Shown here: positions 44,428 through 52,849 of the stretch, piece after piece | Position numbering within the stretch: position 1 is the first letter of the stretch | Layout of the letters: each line of letters begins with the position of its first letter | Assembly: GCF_001040705.1 (NCBI RefSeq) | Contig: NZ_CVQP01000005.1 | Coordinates: 349,440-413,439 of the forward strand | DNA length: 64,000 nt | DNA from: Rhodococcus sp. RD6.2 | GTDB lineage: Bacteria; Actinomycetota; Actinomycetes; Mycobacteriales; Mycobacteriaceae | Reading direction: 5' to 3' | Notes under the pieces: generated by a model | Told to the model about the DNA's origin: nothing | The model's input: the letters and a program-made list of their open reading frames with translations, nothing else | The model's database searches: none | Made by a program: the position numbers and the translations under genes

Positions 44428-47244
44428 TCACACCGGCCGGATCGGGCCCATCGGAGACATCCCGAGGTCGGCGAGAGCGGTGCTGCCCGCGGCGGCGTGC
44501 TCACCACCTGCGAGCACCCTGGTCCGCGCCGCCTGGTAGCGACATCCGGCTGCGTCGAACGTCGGTGCGGTGGCGTACAGACGCTCCCGGTCGTCGACGA
44601 GCAGCGCTTCCGCGCGTTCCACGATCGCACCGGCGACGGGATTTCCCGCGACGACGTCCTTGGCCTCGGCCACGCGAGGCCCTGCGTCGGGGCTGCCGGA
44701 GAGCACGGCGGCCTCGGCGCGCAGCGCCACGTACCAGTGTAGCCAGACCCAGGTGACCGACTGCCAGACATCAGCCGGGTCGATTGCCAGTCGATCCGCC
44801 GCGGAGTCCGGATCCCCGTTGTGCAACAACGTGATCGACTCATAGACCGAGCGGTAGCCGAATGCGCGATCCGACGGGATTCCGAGACGATCGTGAACGT
44901 CCGACCATTCCCGTCGCGCGTCCGAGTCGTCCCGGAGCCCGTGAATCATCCCGACCCCTGCCACGGCGGGCCCGAGTGCCGATCCTGTGGGGCGGCCCGC
45001 CCGCTGCCACGCCTCGAGGAACAGGGCACTGCGTGTCAACACCTGGTCGACGTTGCCCGCCAGCGCATCTGCCACGAGAAGCTGACTCGACGCCCGATGC
45101 CCGACCTCGGCGAGCATCGGATGATCGGCGAGCTGGCGTGCCCACCTCCGAGCACCCGGCAGATCACCGACACCGAGTCCGGCCTCGGTGGCCTCGGCGA
45201 GTGCGTCGATCAGTTCGTGCGACGCGGCAGGACCGTTCGAGACCGAGGCGAGCAAGGCCACCCGGCGCCGGACCGTCGCCGCCGCGGCGAACGGGTCTCC
45301 GGACCAGCTCAGAGCACCCGCCAGGGTGTCGAGTGCTGCAGATTCTGCGAGCGGGTCGCCCGTGCGATGCGCGAGGTCGACCGCCCTCTCCGCCCGGGCG
45401 ACGGTCGCGGCCACGCCGGCGCCGGACGAACCGTCGGCCGCACCGAATGCCTCGGTCAGCGCCCACCCGGCCTCCGCAAGTGCCACGGCGGCACATGCGG
45501 CCGGATCGGTCCCCGCCATCTCCTGCGCTTCCGCGACGAGCGCGAAGACCTCCTCTTGCGGCATCACGCGCACGAACTTGCTCGCGAACCGGTAGGAGCT
45601 GTTGGCAGCGGTCGCCAGGTCGGCAGCCGCGGCCGCGTCGTTCCCGGCCCGGCGGGCGGCGTCCGCGGCCGCCCTGTTCAGGCGGTACATGTCGTCCCCC
45701 CGCATCCGGCAGCCCGCGACCGCTGCGGCATGCCGAAGCAGCGGTGCGGCATCCACGGAATCCGCAAGAGCGGCGGCCTGCTCGTACCGCTGCTGGGACT
45801 CGCCGAGCAGGTGACGCGTGAACGTGAGCTCCGCCAGGATCCGGGCTAGAGCACCCGCCTCCGTGCGTAGTTCCGGTCGGTCGCCGGCCCATGCCAGTGC
45901 CGTGCGGAGGTCGTCGGCGACCGCGTCGAACTGTGCCCGCCAGTCCGTACCGACCGTCTCCAGCGCGCCGGCGTCGTCGAGGCACCAGCGCAGGTGCCGC
46001 AGCCGGACCTCGGCTGTTTCATCGGAATCGGCGAGCTGCTCGCGCCCGTACTGGCGAATGGTTTCCAACGCGCGGTACCGGGTCCCCGCCGGTGACGCGA
46101 GGACCACCAGCAGGCTCTGCTCGGCGAGCCGCGCCAATCCGACTGCGACAGAACCCCTGTCCGTTGCCGCAACCTCCGCGGCGGACTGTGTGGTGAACGA
46201 CTTCGCGAACACCGACACCCGCCGCAGCAGCACCTGATCGTCCGGCTCCAGCAGGGCGTGGCTCCAGTCCAGCGCTGCCCGCACCGAGCGATGCCGGTCG
46301 TCGGACCTGGCACCGCCTGCAAGCATCCGGAGCTGGTCGGAGAGCCCGTCGGTGAGACCGTCGAGTCCGAGGGTCGTCCACCGGGCGGCAGCCAACTCGA
46401 TCGCCAATGCCATGCCGTCGAGTCCCTGGCAGAACTCGGCCACCTGTTCGCGCAGTGCATGATTCGGTGGCCATCCACCTGCTGCCGCTCGGTCCATGAA
46501 CAGCGCGACCGCGTCCGATCCGCCGTCACCGGACAGCGACATCGGCGGAACCGCATAGGCCCGTTCGAACGGCACCAACAGCCGGGCCCGGCTCGTTGCC
46601 AGCACCGTGACGTTCGGACAGGACGCGAGGAGCTGCTCGAGGAACGGCGCGACACCGTCCCGCACGTGTTCACAGTTGTCGAGAACGAGCAGCGCCTGCC
46701 GCTCCGCCAGTGCAGCGGGTACCGACTCGTCCATGCCTGTGCCGGGCTGCTCGCCGAGCCCGAGTGCGAGTCCGACCGCAGCGGCGACCACCGCGACGTC
46801 CGGGCTGCTGATCGGCACCAGATCGACGAACCACACGCCGTCGGCGAACTCGTCGGCGACATCCGCCGCGACGGTCAGCGCGAGCCGCGTCTTGCCGACG
46901 CCGCCGGGACCGACCGCCGTCACCTGCCGGTCCCGTCGGATCATCTCGGCGAGCTCGGCGCGCTCGCGCGCGCGCCCGACGAACGACGTCAGGGGCGTCG
47001 GCAGGACCGGCTCGGGCTTCGTCGCATCGGCTCGAGGCTGGGCGGAGGCGTGCTGGGCGGGCGCGTACTGGGCGAGGGCACGGCGATCCGGCACGGACAG
47101 CTTGCGCAGCAGTGAGGAGACGTGACTCTCGACGGTGCGCACCGAGATGAACAGTCGCGCGGCGATCTCGGCGTTGCTGAGATGTTCGCCGACCAGTGCG
47201 AGTACCTCGGCCTCCCGAGCGGAAATGTCCACCGTCGCGGTCAT
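44428..47244 (-). CDS. Large STAND ATPase regulator with N-terminal LuxR HTH
   Basis: A 938-residue signal-transduction ATPase. The LuxR-type helix-turn-helix is at the N-terminus (about residues 8-55, SNAEIAARLFISVRTVESHV). It is followed by an NB-ARC/AAA module with Walker A GPGGVGKT at 112-119 and Walker B LLVLDNCEH near 190. A long helical TPR-like sensor region from about residue 400 to the end completes the protein. Most LuxR-STAND proteins of the MalT type keep the HTH at the C-terminus, so the order is reversed. The target is unknown. Divergent VOC gene downstream of its promoter is a candidate. Confidence 0.9.
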   Translation of the reverse strand: MTATVDISAREAEVLALVGEHLSNAEIAARLFISVRTVESHVSSLLRKLSVPDRRALAQYAPAQHASAQPRADATKPEPVLPTPLTSFVGRARERAELAEMIRRDRQVTAVGPGGVGKTRLALTVAADVADEFADGVWFVDLVPISSPDVAVVAAAVGLALGLGEQPGTGMDESVPAALAERQALLVLDNCEHVRDGVAPFLEQLLASCPNVTVLATSRARLLVPFERAYAVPPMSLSGDGGSDAVALFMDRAAAGGWPPNHALREQVAEFCQGLDGMALAIELAAARWTTLGLDGLTDGLSDQLRMLAGGARSDDRHRSVRAALDWSHALLEPDDQVLLRRVSVFAKSFTTQSAAEVAATDRGSVAVGLARLAEQSLLVVLASPAGTRYRALETIRQYGREQLADSDETAEVRLRHLRWCLDDAGALETVGTDWRAQFDAVADDLRTALAWAGDRPELRTEAGALARILAELTFTRHLLGESQQRYEQAAALADSVDAAPLLRHAAAVAGCRMRGDDMYRLNRAAADAARRAGNDAAAAADLATAANSSYRFASKFVRVMPQEEVFALVAEAQEMAGTDPAACAAVALAEAGWALTEAFGAADGSSGAGVAATVARAERAVDLAHRTGDPLAESAALDTLAGALSWSGDPFAAAATVRRRVALLASVSNGPAASHELIDALAEATEAGLGVGDLPGARRWARQLADHPMLAEVGHRASSQLLVADALAGNVDQVLTRSALFLEAWQRAGRPTGSALGPAVAGVGMIHGLRDDSDARREWSDVHDRLGIPSDRAFGYRSVYESITLLHNGDPDSAADRLAIDPADVWQSVTWVWLHWYVALRAEAAVLSGSPDAGPRVAEAKDVVAGNPVAGAIVERAEALLVDDRERLYATAPTFDAAGCRYQAARTRVLAGGEHAAAGSTALADLGMSPMGPIRPV

Positions 47245-47409
47245 GACCCCATTCTGTACCACCGGATGTACGAACGGGCTCCGTGACGCCGATCCGTGGT
47301 GGGTTCCGTGGTCGCCACGGATGTGGCGCACCCCGTCGGAGCGCGATGGTGGTGTCAGTCCGGTTCACGGGCAGATCGGGCGACACGCCCCCGACATCAG
47401 GAGCTATCG

Positions 47410-47769
47410 ATGACCACTACTTCGCAGACCCAGGGCATCAAGACCGTGCTGCATCCGGTGGCCGACCTCGCCGCCGCGAAGGCGATCTACACGGCGCTGC
47501 TCGGCACGGAGCCGCAGACCGACTCGCCCTACTACGTCGGCTTCGAGGCGGCGGGCCAGCACATCGGTCTGGTGCCCGGTGGCGGACCGCAGGCCATGGC
47601 CGGGCCGGTCGCCTACTGGCACGTGCCCGACATCGAGACGAAGTTGGCCGAACTGACCGCCGCGGGCGCCACCGTGACCGAGGCCGCGCACGAGGTCGGC
47701 GGTGGGCGCCTGGTGGCGACCGTGACCGACGCCGACGGCAACGTCCTCGGCCTCATCCAGGACCGCTGA
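47410..47769 (+). CDS. VOC (glyoxalase/bleomycin resistance-like) family protein
   Basis: A 119-residue protein with two beta-alpha-beta-beta-beta modules of the vicinal-oxygen-chelate fold, ending in the typical VTDADGNVLGLIQ. Function ranges from dioxygenase to binding protein; it cannot be pinned down. It is divergent from the STAND regulator and is followed by two small genes on the same strand 30-odd bases apart, probably one transcript. Confidence 0.88.
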   Translation: MTTTSQTQGIKTVLHPVADLAAAKAIYTALLGTEPQTDSPYYVGFEAAGQHIGLVPGGGPQAMAGPVAYWHVPDIETKLAELTAAGATVTEAAHEVGGGRLVATVTDADGNVLGLIQDR

Positions 47770-47800
47770 TCCCACCCCATCCCCACCCGAGGAGACCCCC

Positions 47801-48025
47801 ATGAGCTCGAACGCCACCATTCGCCTGACCCACCGCTGGACCTCCATCGTCTTCACCGTGACCGTGGTCCTCGCCACGATCGCGGTGTCCCTCGACGCCG
47901 TTCTGTGGCTGTCGTATCTGCCGCTCCTCCCGCTCGCCGTTCTCCTGTTCAGCGGCCTGTACCTGTTCGTTCTGCCGTACCGGCGACGCGCGGCGGCCGG
48001 CCGGCGCCCCCTCACCCCCGCCTAG
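47801..48025 (+). CDS. Small two-helix membrane protein
   Basis: A 74-residue protein with two hydrophobic segments (about 16-34 and 36-58) and an arginine-rich tail. The ATG is preceded by GAGGAG. No family is recognised. It lies between the VOC and DUF1801 genes on one strand. Confidence 0.7.
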   Translation: MSSNATIRLTHRWTSIVFTVTVVLATIAVSLDAVLWLSYLPLLPLAVLLFSGLYLFVLPYRRRAAAGRRPLTPA

Positions 48026-48052
48026 CCTCACCACCGAAACGAGGACACAGCC

Positions 48053-48514
48053 ATGACCACTCGAAAGTCCACCGCCAAGGCCGAGCCCTCCGTGGGATTC
48101 ACGGACGACGAACGCGCCGCCATGAAGGAACACGCCCAGGAGCTCAAGACGGCCGCCCGACGCGGCCCCCGCGCGTCCAAGGCCAACGGTGAGCAGGACG
48201 TGCTCACGAAGATCGCCGGAATGGCGGAGGCCGACCGCGTCCTGGCCGAGCGGATCCATGCCGTCGTGACCGCAAGCGCCCCCGAACTCACGCCGAAGCT
48301 CTGGTACGGCATGCCCGCCTACGCCAAGGACGGCAAGGTGCTCTGCTTCTTCCAGAGCGCGGACAAGTTCAAGGCGCGATACGCCACGCTCGGGTTCAAC
48401 GACGTCGCGAGCCTCGACCACGGAACGATGTGGCCGACGGCCTTCGCACTGACGCGACTGACCGCGCAGGACGAGGCCCGGATCGGTGACCTGGTCAAGA
48501 ATGCGGCGTCCTGA
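48053..48514 (+). CDS. DUF1801 domain protein
   Basis: A 153-residue DUF1801/YdhG-like protein. A lysine-rich N-terminal extension of about 45 residues precedes the core, with PKLWYGMPAYAKDGKVLCFFQ and FKARYATLGF visible. Some relatives bind iron or act as frataxin-like proteins, but the role here is unknown. ATG at 48053 has GAGGA upstream. Confidence 0.88.
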   Translation: MTTRKSTAKAEPSVGFTDDERAAMKEHAQELKTAARRGPRASKANGEQDVLTKIAGMAEADRVLAERIHAVVTASAPELTPKLWYGMPAYAKDGKVLCFFQSADKFKARYATLGFNDVASLDHGTMWPTAFALTRLTAQDEARIGDLVKNAAS

Positions 48515-48536
48515 TTGCTGCGTGACAACGGTTTTC

Positions 48537-48600
48537 GGGGTCGGTGGGCGGGCGGCATCCATTTCTGTCACCGCAATCGGGCATACTGCCCACCGACCCC
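48537..48600. repeat. Inverted repeat flanking the promoter region of the STM4015-4011 cluster
   Basis: A perfect 13-base inverted repeat, GGGGTCGGTGGGC (48537-48549) and GCCCACCGACCCC (48588-48600), brackets 38 bases that include a possible -10 (CATACT, 48582-48587). It sits 21 bases before the first gene of the cluster and 22 bases after the DUF1801 stop. It may be a terminator, an operator pair or a leader stem. Confidence 0.6.
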
Positions 48601-48621
48601 CCAATGACCCAGGAGCGCACG

Positions 48622-49572
48622 GTGATCAGCGAGTTGCAGAACGAGTTCCATGAGCTTCCCGTCGTCGAGTTTCCCACCGACGACGCCACCCCGACGCCGG
48701 CCACGAAGGGCCCGGTCGCGTGGCGAATCTCCGCCGACACCTATGACGCGGAGATCGAGTGGCCGGAGGCGTTCGCGAAGTTCCGCGCCGCGGTCGACCC
48801 GGCGAGCGTGACCGCCATCGTGGTCGGTACCTGGTCCGAGCCGTACGAGAACAGTTCCGCCGGTGTGGTCGACGCCCTCGTTGCGGCCGCGGACGAGTTT
48901 CCTGCACTGCGAGCCCTGTTCGTCGGGGACATGACCGTCGAGGACTGTGAGATCTCCTGGATCGTGCAGTCCGACCTCACCGCTCTGCTCACCGCGTTTC
49001 CCCGGCTCGAGCGCCTGGGCGTGCGCGGCGGCACCCAGTTGGCCCTGTCACCGGTCCGGCACGAGAACCTGCGCATCCTCGTGATCGAGTCGGGTGGCCT
49101 GCCCGCCGACCTGGTCCGGGCCGTCGCGGCATCGGACTTTCCGGCGCTGACGGACCTGGAACTGTGGCTCGGCACCGAGGAGTACGGCGGCGATTCGTCC
49201 GTGGACGACCTCGCCCCGATCCTGTCGGGCGAGAAGTTCCCGAAGTTGACACGTCTCGCTCTGGCGAACTGCGATTACCAGGACGCGATCGCGGCCGCCG
49301 TGGCGACGGCGGCGATCCTGCCGCGGTTGCGTGCGCTCGACCTGTCCAAGGGCGTGCTGACCGACGCCGGCGCCGAGGCGCTCCTCGCGGGACGGTCCCT
49401 CACCCACCTCGAATCGCTGGACCTGCACCACAACTACCTGAGCAGCGGTATGCGGGAACGACTGCAGGCAGCGCTCGCACCGTCAGTCGCACATCTCGAC
49501 CTGGATCTCGGCGACGCCAACGAGGACGACTACGACGGAACGATCTACCGATCGGTTGCGGTCGGCGAATGA
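48622..49572 (+). CDS. STM4015 family protein, leucine-rich-repeat-like
   Basis: A 316-residue protein resembling the STM4015 family, first gene of a five-gene cluster. From about residue 90 it has irregular leucine-rich units (LRALFVGDM, LERLGVRGG, LRILVIESGG, LTDLELWLG, LTRLALANC, LRALDLSKG, LESLDLHHN), forming a curved solenoid suited to binding a protein or peptide. I prefer GTG at 48622, which has AGGAG seven bases upstream, to ATG at 48604. Its stop overlaps the next start. It has no export signal. Role inferred: scaffold or substrate of the cluster's enzymes. Confidence 0.85.
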   Translation: MISELQNEFHELPVVEFPTDDATPTPATKGPVAWRISADTYDAEIEWPEAFAKFRAAVDPASVTAIVVGTWSEPYENSSAGVVDALVAAADEFPALRALFVGDMTVEDCEISWIVQSDLTALLTAFPRLERLGVRGGTQLALSPVRHENLRILVIESGGLPADLVRAVAASDFPALTDLELWLGTEEYGGDSSVDDLAPILSGEKFPKLTRLALANCDYQDAIAAAVATAAILPRLRALDLSKGVLTDAGAEALLAGRSLTHLESLDLHHNYLSSGMRERLQAALAPSVAHLDLDLGDANEDDYDGTIYRSVAVGE

Positions 49573-50663
49573 CGCGTCCCCGCCTTGCGGTGGTGGGCAA
49601 CCCGGAGAACCGTCGCGTCACGATGTTCCTCGACGCCGCAGCCGCTCGCGGGCTGCCCACCCCGCGGGTGCTGCCCTGGCACGAGGTGGTCACCGCCGGT
49701 GGCGTCCGGTTCGACGCCGACGAACTGGTTCGCCTCGACTCCCCCGGCGAGAACTCCGCCGTGGATGCGTTGCTGCGCGGCCCCGGTGCGGCGACCCGCA
49801 TCGCCGACGGTCCCCGCTGGTACACGGCGCTGGTCACCGCCGCCGCGACCCTGCGGGGTGGGCGCCTGCTGACCGACCCGGACGATCTGGCCGTGCTGTT
49901 CGACAAGCGCCTGTGCCACGCACAGCTGGCGAACAGTGGTGTCCCGGTGCCGTTCTCGCCCACATCGGGCACAGACGTACCGGCACCGGCAGGCTGGGCG
50001 GATGTTCGCGAGCTGGCCCAAGGGTCCGGGCTCCGTCGCTTCTTCGTCAAACCTGCACACGGATCGTCCGCGGCCGGGGTCGTCGCGGTCGAGACCGCGT
50101 CGGGCGGCCGCGTGCAAGCGCGCAGCAGCGTGGAGCTCGCCGCCGACGGCGTCCACAACTCCCTGCGCGTCCGCCGCGTCACGGGCGAGGCGGAGGTCGG
50201 CGCGCTGATCGACGCCCTGGCAGGCGAGTGCCTGCACATCGAGGCGTGGTTGCCGAAGCCGACGGCCCGCGGCCGCGCCGCCGACCTGCGCGTCGTGGTT
50301 GTCGCCGGACGGGCGACCCATGCGGTCGTCCGCACCAGCACCCACCCCATGACCAACCTGCACCTCGGTGGTCGCCGCGGCGACCTGGAGGCCGCACGCG
50401 CAGCGTTCGACGCCGCCGGATTCGGCTGGGACAGTGCACTGGCCGTTGCGGAACGAGCCGCTGCCCGCTTCCCGCGCACGCTGTGCGTCGGGGTGGACCT
50501 GCTGCCCGCCGCGAACTGGAACGGCGCCAGCGTGGGTGAGGTCAACGTGTTCGGCGACCTGCTTCCCGGGCTGCTCGGGCTGCCGGGCCGCGCCGACGGT
50601 CTCGACACGTACGGGGCGCAGCTGGCGGCGTTGGAGGGGTGGTCGGCCGATGCAGCAGCCTGA
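49569..50663 (+). CDS. STM4014 family protein, ATP-grasp ligase
   Basis: A 364-residue protein with RimK-like ATP-grasp features. FVKPAHGSSAAGV (about residues 160-172) should bind nucleotide, RAADLRVVVVAGRATHAVVR lies in the central sheet, and GEVNVFGD near residue 325 supplies the magnesium-binding Glu and Asn. Such enzymes join a carboxylate to an amine using ATP. The ATG overlaps the STM4015 stop (ATGA). The partner substrate is unknown. It is a cytoplasmic protein. Confidence 0.88.
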   Translation: MTRPRLAVVGNPENRRVTMFLDAAAARGLPTPRVLPWHEVVTAGGVRFDADELVRLDSPGENSAVDALLRGPGAATRIADGPRWYTALVTAAATLRGGRLLTDPDDLAVLFDKRLCHAQLANSGVPVPFSPTSGTDVPAPAGWADVRELAQGSGLRRFFVKPAHGSSAAGVVAVETASGGRVQARSSVELAADGVHNSLRVRRVTGEAEVGALIDALAGECLHIEAWLPKPTARGRAADLRVVVVAGRATHAVVRTSTHPMTNLHLGGRRGDLEAARAAFDAAGFGWDSALAVAERAAARFPRTLCVGVDLLPAANWNGASVGEVNVFGDLLPGLLGLPGRADGLDTYGAQLAALEGWSADAAA

Positions 50664-51471
50664 CATGAACACCGTCGTCGGGGTCGACGACATCCTGATG
50701 GTCACGCTCGACACGCTGCGCTACGACGTGGCCTGCGAGCTCGCGGCGGCCGGCCGGATTCCGAACCTGGCACGGCACCTGCCGGGTGGACGCTGGGAGC
50801 AACGCCACTCCCCCGGCAGCTTCACCTACGCCTCGCACCAGGCGATGTTCGCGGGGTTCCTTCCCACCCCGATCGGGCAGGGACCGCATCCGCGATTGTT
50901 CGCGGCCGAGTTCGGCGGAAGCGAGTCGACCGCCGACCGGACGTTCGTGTTCGCGGAGTCGAACATCGTTGCGGGACTTCACAACAACGGATACCACACG
51001 GTGTGCATCGGCGGTGTCGGCTTCTTCAACCGGCGCGGCGCGCTGGGGTCCGTGCTGCCCGACCTGTTCGACGAGGCGCACTGGTCTCCCGCACTCGGCG
51101 TGACCTCCCCGACGTCCTTCGAGTCGCAGGTGGAACTCACGGCACAGATCGTGGACGGACTCGACCCCGGGCAGCGCCTGTTCCTCTTCGTGAACGTCTC
51201 TGCGCTGCACCAACCGAACTGGTTCCACGCCGACGGCGCCACCGCGGACGCCGGCGACACGCGCGAGACGCACGCGGCCGCGTTGGAGTACGTGGACCGG
51301 CACATCGGCCGACTGTTCGACTCCATGTCGAGCAGGCGACGATGCTTCGCGATCGTGTGCTCCGACCACGGGACCGCCTACGGCGAGGACGGCTACACCG
51401 GGCACCGGCTCGGTCACCCCGTTGTCTGGACCGTGCCCTATGCCCACTTCTTCCTGGACGGCCCTCGATGA
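50650..51471 (+). CDS. STM4013 family sulfatase-like hydrolase (alkaline phosphatase superfamily)
   Basis: A 273-residue member of the alkaline phosphatase superfamily. Metal-ligand candidates are Asp21 (TLDTLRYD), Asp239-His240 (SDHG) and His252 or His256. The stretch that in sulfatases reads CxPSR is SFTYASHQA here, placing Thr59 at the nucleophile position. That fits Thr-type phosphohydrolases or transferases better than formylglycine sulfatases. It overlaps STM4014 by 14 bases with GGAGGGG ten bases before the chosen ATG. No signal peptide is present. Confidence 0.87.
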   Translation: MQQPDMNTVVGVDDILMVTLDTLRYDVACELAAAGRIPNLARHLPGGRWEQRHSPGSFTYASHQAMFAGFLPTPIGQGPHPRLFAAEFGGSESTADRTFVFAESNIVAGLHNNGYHTVCIGGVGFFNRRGALGSVLPDLFDEAHWSPALGVTSPTSFESQVELTAQIVDGLDPGQRLFLFVNVSALHQPNWFHADGATADAGDTRETHAAALEYVDRHIGRLFDSMSSRRRCFAIVCSDHGTAYGEDGYTGHRLGHPVVWTVPYAHFFLDGPR

Positions 51472-52847
51472 CCACTTCCCTTCCTGCCACCACCGCCCTT
51501 CCCATGCCGACGTCACCGGTTGCTTTGTCGCCGGACTACGTTCCGCCGTACCAGAACTACGTGTACGCGTACCCGCACAAGACCGCGTACCGCCCGCTGC
51601 ACCCGCGACCCGCATTGAAGGACCTGTGGTCCGGCGAACCGCAGGATGCCCTCTCCCTGTACCTGCACGTGCCGTTCTGTGAGGTGCGGTGCGGCTTCTG
51701 CAACCTCTTCACCCGTGTCGGCGCGCCGGACGAACTGACCACCCGCTACCTCGACGCCCTCGAGCGGCAGGCCGAGTCGGTACGCGACGCGCTGTCACCC
51801 TCGGCCCGGTTCGCGACGGCCGCCTTCGGCGGCGGGACACCCACCTACCTGACCGCGCGGGAACTGGAACGGCTGTGCGACATCGCCGAGAGCATGGGGG
51901 CCGATCTGCGTGCGGTCCCCCTGTCGGTGGAGGCGTCCCCGTCGACGGCCACCGCCGACCGGCTGGCAGTGCTCGCCGAGCGCGGCGCCACCCGCCTCAG
52001 CCTGGGGGTGCAGAGCTTCGACGACACCGAGGCCAGGGCTGCGGTGCGGCCGCAGCGGCGCGCGGACGTCGAGGCGGCGCTGCAACGCGTCCGCGACGCG
52101 GCGATCGACGTCCTGAACATCGACCTGATCTACGGGATCGACGGTCAGACGCCCGAGTCCTGGGCCGCGTCCCTCGATGCCGCACTGACCTGGCGCCCGG
52201 AGGAGCTGTACCTGTACCCGCTCTACGTGCGTCCGCTGACGGGTCTGGCCCGGCGCGGCGGCGGCCCCGATCCGGAATGGGACGCGCATCGGCTGGACCT
52301 GTACCGGCGCGGCCGCGATCACCTGCTCGCGGCCGGCTACGTCCAGGAGTCGATGCGGATGTTCCGTCGCGGCGACGCACCGGACCTCGGCCCGAACGAC
52401 TACGCCTGCCAGACCGACGGCATGATCGGCCTCGGTTGCGGCGCACGGTCGTACACGCGGTCGCTGCACTATTCGTTCGACTACGCGGTGGGGGTGAACG
52501 AGGTCCGCGCCATCATCGACGACTACGTGGCGGGCACGGTCGACGACTTCCGCCGCGCCGTGGTCGGTCACGCGATGACCGAGGACGAGGCGCGGCGCCG
52601 ACACCTGCTGCAGTCCGTGCTGCAGAAGTCGGGAATGCCGTTGACGGACTACCGCTCCCGATTCGGCAGCGATCCGCACGAGCATTTCGGTGTCGAACTG
52701 CGCCGGTGGTCGGAGCGCGGGTGGCTCGATTCGGACGGCGACCTGCTGCGGCTGACGGAACTGGGCATGGCGTATTCCGACGCCCTCGGACCGGAACTGT
52801 TCTCCCCCCGGGTGCGCGCGGCGATGGCCGAGTACGAGGGCCACTGA
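51468..52847 (+). CDS. STM4012 family radical SAM protein (HemN/HemW-like)
   Basis: A 459-residue radical SAM enzyme with the iron-sulfur motif CEVRCGFC (Cys71, 75, 78). It has HemN-type features GGGTPTYL, SLGVQSFDD and NIDLIYGIDGQTPESW, and a C-terminal HemN-like winged-helix region. It is annotated in other genomes as a coproporphyrinogen-oxidase-like radical SAM protein, but the cluster context argues against haem synthesis. The ATG overlaps the STM4013 stop. Confidence 0.92.
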   Translation: MTTSLPATTALPMPTSPVALSPDYVPPYQNYVYAYPHKTAYRPLHPRPALKDLWSGEPQDALSLYLHVPFCEVRCGFCNLFTRVGAPDELTTRYLDALERQAESVRDALSPSARFATAAFGGGTPTYLTARELERLCDIAESMGADLRAVPLSVEASPSTATADRLAVLAERGATRLSLGVQSFDDTEARAAVRPQRRADVEAALQRVRDAAIDVLNIDLIYGIDGQTPESWAASLDAALTWRPEELYLYPLYVRPLTGLARRGGGPDPEWDAHRLDLYRRGRDHLLAAGYVQESMRMFRRGDAPDLGPNDYACQTDGMIGLGCGARSYTRSLHYSFDYAVGVNEVRAIIDDYVAGTVDDFRRAVVGHAMTEDEARRRHLLQSVLQKSGMPLTDYRSRFGSDPHEHFGVELRRWSERGWLDSDGDLLRLTELGMAYSDALGPELFSPRVRAAMAEYEGH

Positions 52848-52849
52848 CC

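Noticed and set aside
49164..49568. An upstream extension of the ATP-grasp (STM4014) frame by 135 codons.
   Set aside because: It lies inside STM4015 in another frame. The ATGA junction and the start of homology both place the start at 49569.
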